The notes under the pieces: model-generated
What the model was told of the DNA's origin: nothing
What the model saw: only the letters and a program-made list of their open reading frames with translations
Database searches by the model: none
Translations under genes and position numbers: made by a program
Origin: an uncultured Acetatifactor sp.
Lineage (GTDB): Bacteria > Bacillota > Clostridia > Lachnospirales > Lachnospiraceae
Length of the DNA stretch: 24,823 nucleotides
Assembly: GCA_910586515.1 (NCBI GenBank)
Contig: CAJUGL010000051.1
Location: forward strand, 1 to 24,823
Direction: 5' to 3'
Shown: positions 1 through 7,224 of the stretch, one piece after another
Layout: every line of letters begins with the position of its first letter
Position numbering within the stretch: position 1 is the stretch's first letter

Positions 1-24
1 AGTAAGTTTTGAAGAGAATGGTAA

Positions 25-53
25 TTGCGCCGGGTTTTGCGGGGTGATATAAT
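25..53 (+). promoter_or_regulatory. Probable sigma-A promoter for the lipoprotein gene
   Basis: A perfect TATAAT (48-53) is preceded by TG one base upstream, an extended -10. A weak -35 TTGCGC (25-30) lies at exactly 17 bp. It sits about 85 bp before the chosen start codon at 139. The extended -10 may compensate for the poor -35. Confidence 0.55.
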
Positions 54-138
54 CATTTTGTGAACAGGCCTGTTTTCGGGCAGATTGTTCAGGAAAAGGG
101 AACTTACAGTGAAGCAACAGCAGGGAGAGTGTATAATA

Positions 139-1950
139 ATGAAGAAACGGCCTAACATTACAGGATTATGTCTGTGGATACTTATTCTGTGTACAGGGTG
201 CGCAGGCGGGGACGCAAACGAGTCCGCAGGTGAATTCGCAGGGGGAAACAGGGGAGCGGATTCCTCATTCCAAACGGAGACTGCCCCAGAATCCGGTTCG
301 GAGGCAGAGAAGACGCAGACAGCGGAACTGACGGCAGAAGAGAGGAAACAATTTACGGATTTCGCAAATCGGGCGGAAAACAATGGATTTCTGCTGTCCC
401 AATATGAACATGTGCGGGAGGCGGATCTGAACGAGATTCTGTACAACGGAGCGGGCATGGAGTCCAAGCCGCTTACGGAAGAGGAGCGGAAGGAATATGA
501 AGAGGCCGCATTCCCTGTGGAAACGGATATAACCAGGCTGACAACGGAGCAGATAGAGTCGTTTCTGCAGCGCAGGGCAGGAATCGGTCTGGCGGATATG
601 GCGGAGAAACCGGACTGGATTTACCTGGAGAAATCGGACAGCTATGTATTTCAACACGGAGATACCAATTTCTGTGCCTTTGTCTGTACCGGGGGAACGC
701 GGACAGGAGAAGTTTATGAACTTCGTTTCAAGGCGGGCGGAGATTATGTTTCCGACTGTATTGTTACACTGGAGAAAAACGGTGATGAATACCGGTTTGT
801 TTCCAATCGTTTTTTCGAAAACACGGATGACCTGAAGGAAATCCGGAAGATCCGGGAGCAGAGTTTTTCCCTGGAACTGGAAAGCTGGGGGGAAGTGGAA
901 TTTGTGTCCTATGAGCCGGATATCCTGGAGAATTTTCAGCAGGATGTGACCTTCAGCCTTGAACGGAAGGGCAAAGAAGCGTTCCTGCTTCCGGAAGTAA
1001 AAGACGGGAATGTGAGGGTGAATGACCGTTTTGACAGAGTTGACGCTGTAGCGTTTAAAGATTATGATCAGGACGGATACACGGATATTTTGATTATCTG
1101 TACTTATGAGCAGGTAAGCGGAGAGAATGCGGGAGACGGGCATCAGGAAGTGCGGATATACAAGGGCGGGGAGGAGACTTTCCGCTACATGCATCAGCTG
1201 TGCTTTGCACTGAATACAGAGGGAAAGAATCAGAGTATTTCCCAGGTGTTGGAGGAAATCCAGGAGGAGGCGCCTGATTTTAGCTCTCTGGATCAGGATA
1301 TTCGCAGGCAGCTGGAGATATTTGCCGGGACAAAGGAGCAGTGGGCACCCCGGGATTACGATTCATTTGTCTTCGGATATACGGTGTGTGATCTGGACGG
1401 CGACGGCAGACTGGAGCTGTTGGTGCAGTTGATGGCGGGAACCGGTTTGTTTTCCGAGAATCATTTTTATCAGGTGGAAGATTCCGGCAGCGGGATAAAG
1501 GAACTGCCGCAGGAGCGGTATGACGGATTTTCCGAACTGGACATTGGAGTGAGCGGTTCCGGAGGAATGGCGTTTCGGGATGAGGAAGGCACAGTTTACT
1601 ACATGGCTTCCGATAATACACGAAACGGATATGCCGAAAGCTTCTGCAGCGAAGGCGCTTATTATCTGAAGAATGGCTGCGTATACAGCATGGTGTACAG
1701 AGGCCTGCACAGACAGGCCCAAAGGGAGGACTCCTGGACGGAAACCTGTTTTGACGCCCAGGGAAACGAGATCAGCCGGGAGGAGTGGGAAGGACTTCTT
1801 CAACACTTCCTGGAGGGAAAAGAGGAAACTGCGTATCCAATTTCCTGGATATCCGCCTATCCGGAGGAGGTGAGGAAAGCGTCCGGGGAGGAGATTCTGC
1901 GCGGCCTGGCGGAGTGCCGGGTGCCGTTGGAGATGACACCGCTCTCGTAG
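139..1950 (+). CDS. Lipoprotein with Ca-loop-like (VCBS/FG-GAP/EF-type) motifs, unknown function
   Basis: I chose the ATG at 139 because AGGGAG lies about 10 bases upstream and the product then begins with a typical signal peptide; a TTG at 85 is also in frame but would bury the signal. The 603-residue product starts MKKRPNITG, has a hydrophobic core at about residues 8-18 and a lipobox ending ILCTGC (Cys21; Cys at -3 is unusual). An acidic, Ser/Glu-rich linker follows to about residue 70. Two acidic loops resemble calcium-binding repeats: DYDQDGYTD near residue 307 and DLDGDGRLE near residue 418. It is probably anchored outside the membrane, but I recognise no enzyme domain. The last residues (about VPLEMTPLS) are read from the antisense of a sulfatase remnant, so the natural C-terminus may be lost. 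No terminator follows it. Confidence 0.75.
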   Translation: MKKRPNITGLCLWILILCTGCAGGDANESAGEFAGGNRGADSSFQTETAPESGSEAEKTQTAELTAEERKQFTDFANRAENNGFLLSQYEHVREADLNEILYNGAGMESKPLTEEERKEYEEAAFPVETDITRLTTEQIESFLQRRAGIGLADMAEKPDWIYLEKSDSYVFQHGDTNFCAFVCTGGTRTGEVYELRFKAGGDYVSDCIVTLEKNGDEYRFVSNRFFENTDDLKEIRKIREQSFSLELESWGEVEFVSYEPDILENFQQDVTFSLERKGKEAFLLPEVKDGNVRVNDRFDRVDAVAFKDYDQDGYTDILIICTYEQVSGENAGDGHQEVRIYKGGEETFRYMHQLCFALNTEGKNQSISQVLEEIQEEAPDFSSLDQDIRRQLEIFAGTKEQWAPRDYDSFVFGYTVCDLDGDGRLELLVQLMAGTGLFSENHFYQVEDSGSGIKELPQERYDGFSELDIGVSGSGGMAFRDEEGTVYYMASDNTRNGYAESFCSEGAYYLKNGCVYSMVYRGLHRQAQREDSWTETCFDAQGNEISREEWEGLLQHFLEGKEETAYPISWISAYPEEVRKASGEEILRGLAECRVPLEMTPLS

Positions 1951-2138
1951 CTCTCCGCCCCTGTCATGATGGTGGTGCGGGAGGGGACGCAGATGGGGCA
2001 GCCCGCGTAGCAGCCGGTGTAACTGGTGCCCATGGCAGCCATGTAGTTTAGATGAGGGGTAAAAATGCTCCGGTTTCCCCAGGCGTTTACCGTGTCAAAA
2101 CGCTGTTGATCCGTGGTGATTAAGAGGATATTGTCCAT
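1857..2138 (-). pseudogene. Truncated sulfatase: N-terminal remnant with intact active-site motif
   Basis: The minus-strand frame starts at ATG 2138 with AAGGAGAG (2143-2150) just upstream and reads MDNILLITTDQQRFDTVNAWG, a classic sulfatase N-terminus with the metal-binding Asp. At residues 50-54 comes CVPSR, the C-x-P-S-R motif whose Cys is converted to formylglycine. Homology-like sequence continues to about residue 72 (YESGVISNG), near 1920. The frame then runs through antisense of the lipoprotein gene and stops at residue 93. A full sulfatase is roughly 450-550 residues, so over 80% is missing and no further sulfatase sequence appears on this strand. The start region is intact: a TATAAT on the minus strand (2200-2205) sits about 60 bp upstream. 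It therefore looks like a recent truncation by deletion or rearrangement, or an assembly junction. It differs clearly from the full sulfatase at 9847. Confidence 0.8.
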
Positions 2139-2205
2139 GATGCTCTCCTTACGTTATTTTTGCGGGCAGTTGGCCGGAATATGCCTGCAGATTCCTTTCA
2201 TTATA

Positions 2206-2362
2206 ACAGAAAAAAAGGGGAATAGTATTCTTTTTTTACAGATTTTCGTAAATTCCGGGCGCCGAAACTGTTGTCCGGAGACCTTCCGTTCATACTTTTC
2301 TGTAGAAAAATGACCTAAACCGGCAGATTTTGTCGAAAGAGAGACAGTGAATTGTGCAAAAC
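2206..2362. other. Intergenic stretch with no recognised feature
   Basis: This lies between the divergent start region of the sulfatase remnant and the importer promoter. I see no gene, terminator or strong hairpin. It belongs to the 2139-2532 gap, whose remaining parts hold the promoters listed separately. Confidence 0.5.
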
Positions 2363-2433
2363 ACACAAAAAAAGGAACTCAGTATGTACAGATAAGCTAA
2401 TGTTTCTATACTGTAATCTCACTTTTTTTGTGT
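2363..2433. promoter_or_regulatory. Perfect 12-bp inverted repeat abutting the importer promoter
   Basis: ACACAAAAAAAG (2363-2374) is exactly mirrored by CTTTTTTTGTGT (2422-2433), with 47 bases between. The right arm ends on the first base of the -35 box. It could be an operator, perhaps for the YesN-type regulator at 9046. It could instead be a pair of A-tracts acting as bent DNA or an UP-like element. AraC-family regulators more often bind direct repeats, which counts against a simple YesN operator. Confidence 0.45.
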
Positions 2434-2461
2434 TGCCTTGTAAAAGATGCCATGATATACT
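2433..2461 (+). promoter_or_regulatory. Sigma-A promoter of the sugar importer operon
   Basis: The -35 TTGCCT (2433-2438) and -10 TATACT (2456-2461) are exactly 17 bp apart, each close to consensus. It lies about 70 bp ahead of the first permease start codon and just downstream of the inverted repeat. Confidence 0.7.
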
Positions 2462-2532
2462 GAAAGTAACAAGATTGCATATATAACTTGTATAGTGCAC
2501 GGACACAATGATAACCACAAGGAGGAGAGGGA

Positions 2533-3480
2533 ATGGCAGGAGACAGGAAGAAAGCGAAGGTAAAAAAACGCCGCTGGAGGCGTGATGACACAGAACTTAC
2601 TTTGTTGGCGCTGCCGACGACGATCTGGTACTTTTTATTTTCCTTTTTACCCATGTTTGGTATCATTATTGCCTTTAAGGAATTTAAAATCAACGGGGGA
2701 TTTTTGAAGAGTTTTTTCTCCAGCAAGTGGGTAGGGTTTAACAATTTCAAATTTCTCTTTTCGTCCAAAGATATCTGGCTCATTATCAGAAATACTCTGG
2801 GCTATAACATCGTATTCATCATTCTTGGGATTGTTATTCCGGTGGCGGCCGCTATTGCCATCGGGCAGATTCACTCCAAACGGATGGCGAAGGTTTATCA
2901 GACAGCCATGTTCATGCCTTACTTTCTGTCCTGGGTGGTGGTAACCGCGCTGGTATGGGCATTCTTAAGCTACGACAAGGGACTTTTGAATAATCTCCTG
3001 GAAAGCATGGGATATGAACGGCAGCAATGGTATATGAAGAAAGGGATGTGGCCTCCGTTTCTGGTGTTTATGAACTTATGGAAAGGTGTCGGCTACGGCA
3101 TGGTGGTCTATCTGGCTACCATTACGGGTATTGATAAAACCTATTATGAAGCTGCTGGAATTGACGGTGCAACAATCTGGCAGCAAATCCGTTACATAAC
3201 CCTGCCGTTGATGAAAAATGTTATTATTATGATGTTTATCATGAAGGTCGGCGGCATTTTTTATTCGGATTTCGGTTTGTTTTATCAGGTGCCCAGGGAT
3301 TCCAACTCCCTGTACAACGTAGTTTATACGCTGGATGTCTATGTGTACAAACAATTGCGGACGTCTACTACAGGTATGTCGGCGGCCGCCGCTTTCGTCC
3401 AGTCCGTGGCAGGATGTATTACAATACTGACTGCGAACGCAATTGTAAGGAAAATTGATCGGGAGAGCGCTATGATCTAG
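2533..3480 (+). CDS. Carbohydrate ABC transporter permease, LplB family
   Basis: A 315-residue inner-membrane permease, typical length for the LplB/YtcP sugar permease family. It is preceded by GGAGGAGAGGGA directly before ATG 2533. A basic N-terminus leads into a first membrane span at about residues 20-45, with about six spans overall. The cytoplasmic EAA loop that docks the ATPase is clear: EAAGIDGATIWQQIRYITLP from residue 206. It is the first gene of a three-gene unit with a second permease and a binding lipoprotein. Family members import oligosaccharides or modified sugars. The substrate here is inferred only from context (sulfatase, EEP hydrolase). No ATPase gene accompanies it, which is normal for this family, where one MsmX-type ATPase serves several importers. 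Confidence 0.92.
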   Translation: MAGDRKKAKVKKRRWRRDDTELTLLALPTTIWYFLFSFLPMFGIIIAFKEFKINGGFLKSFFSSKWVGFNNFKFLFSSKDIWLIIRNTLGYNIVFIILGIVIPVAAAIAIGQIHSKRMAKVYQTAMFMPYFLSWVVVTALVWAFLSYDKGLLNNLLESMGYERQQWYMKKGMWPPFLVFMNLWKGVGYGMVVYLATITGIDKTYYEAAGIDGATIWQQIRYITLPLMKNVIIMMFIMKVGGIFYSDFGLFYQVPRDSNSLYNVVYTLDVYVYKQLRTSTTGMSAAAAFVQSVAGCITILTANAIVRKIDRESAMI

Positions 3481-3532
3481 AGATCAGACGGTACGTAACA
3501 AGGGGTTGCGGGAACTGAAAGAGGAGAAAATT

Positions 3533-4477
3533 ATGGCAGCAGAAATCAAAAATAAGAAAAAAAATGAACCCGACGGCTTTGACCGTTTTAACCGGGTTTC
3601 AAAGACGGTTAATGTTATCCTGAATTTCATTTTTGTGCTGGCGGCGCTGGCCTGTGTGATTCCGGTGTTGTTGGTGGTGGCAATTTCCTTCTCGGCAGAG
3701 GAGTCTATTTTGGAGTACGGATATCATTTTATTCCGAAGATCCCGTCATTGGAGGGATATGTCTTTCTGGTTTCCCAGGGGAAAATGATTGTCCGGGCGC
3801 TGGGGGTATCCCTGTTTGTGACCATTGTCGGAACCGCGCTGGGGGTGCTGCTCACTACGCTGATGGGCTATGTGCTTTCAAGGCCGGATTATAAATTGAA
3901 CGGATTTCTGACTATGGTGGTTTTCATCCCCATGGTGTTTAACGGAGGTCTGGTTTCCACATATTTCATTGTGAGCCAGTTTCTGGGATTAAAGGATTCG
4001 ATGTGGGCGTTGATCCTGCCATTGTCGGTTTCTTCCTTCAACGTGATTGTATGCCGGACGTTTTTCAAGACTACCGTGCCGGAATCCCTGGTGGAATCCG
4101 CCAAGATGGACGGCGCAAGTCAGCTGATGATTTTCGGCAGAATCGTTCTTCCGATTTCGCTTCCGGTATTGGCCACTATAGGTTTGTTTTTGAGTTTTGC
4201 CTACTGGAATGATTGGTACCAGTCCATGCTCTATATTGACGACAGCAAGCTGCTTTCCCTGCAGGCTCTGCTGAACCAGATTTTGACGAATATACAAATG
4301 CTTGTAAAAAATGCCGCAACCATTGGAATAACGGCAGCGGAAATGCTGGCCAAAATGCCTCAGGAATCTGCGCGGATGGCAATTGTCGTCCTTATTGTAC
4401 TTCCTATCGCATGTGCGTATCCGTTTTTCCAGAAATACTTTATCTCCGGTCTGACCGTAGGGGCAGTGAAGGGATGA
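3533..4477 (+). CDS. Carbohydrate ABC transporter permease, YtcP/LplC (MalG-like) family
   Basis: Start ATG 3533 (MAAEIKN) is chosen because GAGGAG (3521-3526) lies 6 bases upstream; a TTG at 3506 in the same frame lacks a good site. The 314-residue product has a Lys-rich cytoplasmic start, about six membrane spans and the EAA loop ESAKMDGASQLMIFGRIVLP from residue 188. The C-terminus YFISGLTVGAVKG is characteristic of this family, whose members typically end in a conserved Gly-Ala-Val-Lys-Gly. It lies 52 bases after the first permease gene and pairs with it as the membrane heterodimer. A hairpin and then the binding-protein gene follow. Confidence 0.92.
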   Translation: MAAEIKNKKKNEPDGFDRFNRVSKTVNVILNFIFVLAALACVIPVLLVVAISFSAEESILEYGYHFIPKIPSLEGYVFLVSQGKMIVRALGVSLFVTIVGTALGVLLTTLMGYVLSRPDYKLNGFLTMVVFIPMVFNGGLVSTYFIVSQFLGLKDSMWALILPLSVSSFNVIVCRTFFKTTVPESLVESAKMDGASQLMIFGRIVLPISLPVLATIGLFLSFAYWNDWYQSMLYIDDSKLLSLQALLNQILTNIQMLVKNAATIGITAAEMLAKMPQESARMAIVVLIVLPIACAYPFFQKYFISGLTVGAVKG

Positions 4478-4552
4478 GAACAGCGCAGATGGCGCATGTG
4501 GGAAAGCACAGGAAGAAGCGCGTGTTAAATGGGACAAAGCAGACATGTTCAG

Positions 4553-4581
4553 ATATCAGGCCGGCCTTGGCCGGAAGATAT
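4553..4581 (+). promoter_or_regulatory. Hairpin between permease and binding-protein genes (mRNA processing or stabilising element)
   Basis: CCGGCC (4561-4566) and GGCCGG (4569-4574) form a 6-bp GC stem. ATATC (4553-4557) pairs with GATAT (4577-4581) below a small internal loop. No U-tract follows, so it is unlikely to be a terminator. Such hairpins often shield the downstream binding-protein message, which is usually needed in excess over the permeases. Confidence 0.5.
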
Positions 4582-4608
4582 AAATTTAACTAAAACAGGA
4601 GGATTACC

Positions 4609-6186
4609 ATGAAAAAGAAAAGTCTGAGTAAAATGTTGGCTCTTGGCTTGACGGCAGCGATGACAGCCGGTATGCTGGCAGGCTGCGGAAACAATGGTGC
4701 AGGTTCCAGCGCACAGGAGAGCGAGAGCAGCGAGGCATCGGCAGGGGGGGCATCTGAGGAGTCATCTGCCGAAGAGTCATCAGCAGAAGTATCCGAGGAG
4801 TCGTCTGCGGATGAAGGCAGCGAGGCATCGGCAGGGGGCAGCGGTGAAGTGCCTACATTGGTTTATTGGACAGTGGGCGGTACGCCGGCAGATGATTTTG
4901 ACGAGAGTGTTGCGCAGATCAGCGATTATTGTGAAGAGAAGATCGGTGTAAGGCTGGACGTTAAAATTGCCGCCTGGGATCAGTATGACACAAAGATGAA
5001 TACCATCGTGAACACAGGCGAATATTTTGACCTGATGTTTACCAATAACACCAATTACGGCAAGTTCGTGAACCTGGGGGCTTTTGCGGATATTACGGAT
5101 CTGGTGCAGAGCGCGACCCCGGATCTCTACAGCTTTATTCCGGAGCAGCTTTGGTCCGGAGCGCAGGTGAAGGGAAAGGTGTATGCGGTTCCCACTTATA
5201 AGGATTCTTCCCTGACACAGTTTTATTATATTGACGATAAATATGTACAGAAGTATAATATTGACATGACTACTATTGATTCCATGCAGGCCCTGGATCC
5301 GGTAGTCCGTGAGATCAAGGAAGCGGAGGGCAAGTCTTTCTATCCGATTCAGTTGGATCAGGGCTCTCTGTGGAACGGATTCTTTAATAATTATGACGGA
5401 CTTGCAGGCGGTATTCAGGCTATCGGTGTTAAGATCGACGATGCGTCCCGCAAAGTTGTCTGCACACTGGAGCAGGATGACATAGTGGAGAATCTGAAGC
5501 TTCTGCACAGTTGGTACACGGCAGGCATTATCAATCCTGATGCCAATGTTATGACCGACAGCGGAAAAGGACATATGTTCGGCAATGCTCAGGGATGGCC
5601 CAGCGCGGCAGCCGGGTGGGCTGTCAACCAGGGAATCGATAAGTACATTGTGAACAAAGTATTCGGCCCCATTTACACAACAGAAACCATTCAGGGTTCC
5701 ATGAACGCGATTTCCGTGAATTCCAACTATAAGGAAGAGGCGCTGAAGGTACTGGAGCTGATGAATACGGACAGCAAATTCCGCGATATGTGCGCATACG
5801 GTATTGAAGGTAATCACTTTGAGTACACAGAGGACGGACTTGTAAACAGGCTGAGAGATGACTGGACATGGCCTTCCTATACTCAGGGAACCTTCTTTAT
5901 CATGAGCAATCAGGTAGGAACGGATCCTAATCAGTGGGATGAGGTAAAGAAGCAGAACGAAGAGGCTATTCCTTCCAGCTGTCTTGGATTTGCGTTAGAC
6001 ATTACCAATATCCAGAACGAAGTGGCAAATGTCAATACCGCATGGGATAAGTACAAATATGACTTGCTGACAGGAGCATCCGATCCCGAAGCAGTGCTTT
6101 CCGACTGCATTGAGGAGCTGAAGGCCGCCGGACTGGATACCATCATTGCCGAGGCACAGAAGCAGATCGACGAGTTCTTTAAGTAA
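4609..6186 (+). CDS. Extracellular sugar-binding lipoprotein of the LplABC-type importer
   Basis: ATG 4609 follows CAGGAGGATTACC. The 525-residue product has a basic start, a hydrophobic signal and lipobox LAGC (Cys26). A Ser/Glu/Ala-rich linker runs to about residue 80, and the family 1 solute-binding fold follows, with YWTVGGTPADDFDESVAQ at the start of the mature domain. The last ~130 residues, ending AEAQKQIDEFFK, look like the DUF3502 domain seen in LplA-type binding proteins. The ~500-residue size also fits the large oligosaccharide-binding class rather than monosaccharide binders. It captures substrate outside the membrane for the two upstream permeases. The linker DNA holds a 22-bp direct repeat. 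A terminator follows it. Confidence 0.9.
   Translation: MKKKSLSKMLALGLTAAMTAGMLAGCGNNGAGSSAQESESSEASAGGASEESSAEESSAEVSEESSADEGSEASAGGSGEVPTLVYWTVGGTPADDFDESVAQISDYCEEKIGVRLDVKIAAWDQYDTKMNTIVNTGEYFDLMFTNNTNYGKFVNLGAFADITDLVQSATPDLYSFIPEQLWSGAQVKGKVYAVPTYKDSSLTQFYYIDDKYVQKYNIDMTTIDSMQALDPVVREIKEAEGKSFYPIQLDQGSLWNGFFNNYDGLAGGIQAIGVKIDDASRKVVCTLEQDDIVENLKLLHSWYTAGIINPDANVMTDSGKGHMFGNAQGWPSAAAGWAVNQGIDKYIVNKVFGPIYTTETIQGSMNAISVNSNYKEEALKVLELMNTDSKFRDMCAYGIEGNHFEYTEDGLVNRLRDDWTWPSYTQGTFFIMSNQVGTDPNQWDEVKKQNEEAIPSSCLGFALDITNIQNEVANVNTAWDKYKYDLLTGASDPEAVLSDCIEELKAAGLDTIIAEAQKQIDEFFK
4727..4838 (+). repeat. 22-bp direct repeat in the linker of the binding lipoprotein
   Basis: A 22-base sequence beginning GCAGCGAGGCATCGG occurs at 4727-4748 and again at 4817-4838, 90 bases apart and in the same reading frame (30 codons). 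Recombination between copies would shorten or lengthen the Ser/Glu/Ala linker without breaking the frame. Confidence 0.7.
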
Positions 6187-6200
6187 ATAAGGATATAAAA

Positions 6201-6215
6201 GGGGGCGCTGCCCCT
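6201..6215 (+). other. Small GC hairpin after the binding-protein gene
   Basis: GGGGC (6202-6206) pairs with GCCCC (6210-6214) around a 3-base loop, 15 bases after the stop codon. No U-tract follows. It may protect the 3' end of the transcript together with the terminator downstream. Confidence 0.35.
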
Positions 6216-6238
6216 GAACAAGAAAGAAAATGCAAATT

Positions 6239-6276
6239 CCTGCAGGGCTCCGGACAAAAGAGCCCTACAGGTTTTT
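6239..6276 (+). terminator. Intrinsic terminator after the importer genes
   Basis: AGGGCTC (6244-6250) pairs perfectly with GAGCCCT (6260-6266). The stem is extended by CCTG (6239-6242) with CAGG (6268-6271) around single mismatched bases, and TTTTT (6272-6276) follows. It lies only about 30 bases before the start codon of the EEP hydrolase gene, so that gene would rely on read-through or an unseen promoter. Confidence 0.8.
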
Positions 6277-6306
6277 GTGGTTTTCAGAACAAAGGAGCGG
6301 ACAAGG

Positions 6307-7068
6307 ATGAAATTTGTTACATTCAACATCAGATATGACTGCGGAGCGGACGGAGAGAATAATTTCGAGTTCAGAAAACCGTTTATTCTGCGGAAAATAG
6401 CGGAGGAGCAGGCGGACGTTATCTGCTTCCAGGAAGTTCTGCCTCATGTGGCGGTGTGGCTGAAGGAAAATCTTGAGGGTTATTATGTGATCGGGTGCGG
6501 ACGCGGCGAAGACCTGCGGGACGAGCAGTCCGCAATCGCCTACCGGAAAGACAGTATCAATCTGATGAAAATGGATACATACTGGCTCTCCGAGACGCCC
6601 AATGTGCCGGGTTCCCGATATCCGGACCAGAGTCCATGTCCCAGAATCTGTACAGAGGCGGTTTTTGAGGATATGCAGGCAGGGAAGGTTTTCCGGGTGG
6701 CAAACGCCCATCTGGATCATGACGGAGAAATAGCCAGAAGGAAGGGACTTGCGCAGATTCTGGAAAAGGTGTCGGCGGACTCCTTTTTCGGTGATGTGCC
6801 GGTGATCGTCACAGGGGACTTCAACATGGAGCCGGACTGGAAAGACATAGAGGTGCTGCGGGAATATCCGGAATTTATCAATATCACGGAAAACATCGGC
6901 GTGACCTACCATGGTTTCTGGAAGGGAACAGGGCAGACCAGCATCGACTTTATGATCGTGAAAGGGGATATCCGCTGCCACAGCCTGGTAAAATGGACAG
7001 ATGAAGAAAACGGCCTGTATCTGTCAGATCACTATCCGGTATGCGGGGAGTTTTCCTTCGACAGTTAG
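6307..7068 (+). CDS. Endonuclease/exonuclease/phosphatase (EEP) family hydrolase
   Basis: ATG 6307 is chosen for AAAGGAG (6291-6297) upstream; the in-frame GTG 6277 lies beside the terminator U-tract. The 253-residue protein has the full metal-dependent phosphodiesterase signature: Asn7 (FNIR), Glu43 (CFQE), His135 and Asp137 (NAHLDH), Asp171 and Asn173 (GDFN), Asp214 (SIDF) and Asp241-His242 (SDHYPV). No signal peptide is visible, so it should act in the cytoplasm. The family covers DNA repair nucleases, sphingomyelinases, inositol phosphatases and CCR4-like enzymes, so the substrate cannot be read directly. Sitting between a sugar importer and its presumed sensor kinase, it may cleave a phosphodiester in the imported compound. 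That is inference. Confidence 0.88.
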   Translation: MKFVTFNIRYDCGADGENNFEFRKPFILRKIAEEQADVICFQEVLPHVAVWLKENLEGYYVIGCGRGEDLRDEQSAIAYRKDSINLMKMDTYWLSETPNVPGSRYPDQSPCPRICTEAVFEDMQAGKVFRVANAHLDHDGEIARRKGLAQILEKVSADSFFGDVPVIVTGDFNMEPDWKDIEVLREYPEFINITENIGVTYHGFWKGTGQTSIDFMIVKGDIRCHSLVKWTDEENGLYLSDHYPVCGEFSFDS

Positions 7069-7224
7069 AAGAAATCCTCAAGCCGTGTTTCAGGAAGGAG
7101 GGGCTGTTTCAATCTTCGGTCCGGAAAAGATATATAGGGCCGGAGTTTGTCGGGAAGTCTGAGGAGTCAGGAAGGAAGCAGTCTTGAAGAGACGGGAACA
7201 GGAGCAAAAAGGGAAGGGCATTGT

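Noticed and set aside
85..138. Upstream in-frame TTG start for the first lipoprotein
   Set aside because: It would place 18 polar residues before the signal peptide, while ATG 139 has a ribosome site.
4780..5817. 345-codon open frame antisense to the sugar-binding lipoprotein
   Set aside because: No domain recognised, and the sense gene is unambiguous.
7091..7101. GGAAGGAGGGG resembling a strong ribosome site between the EEP and kinase genes
   Set aside because: No start codon follows at a usable distance, so no small gene is supported.
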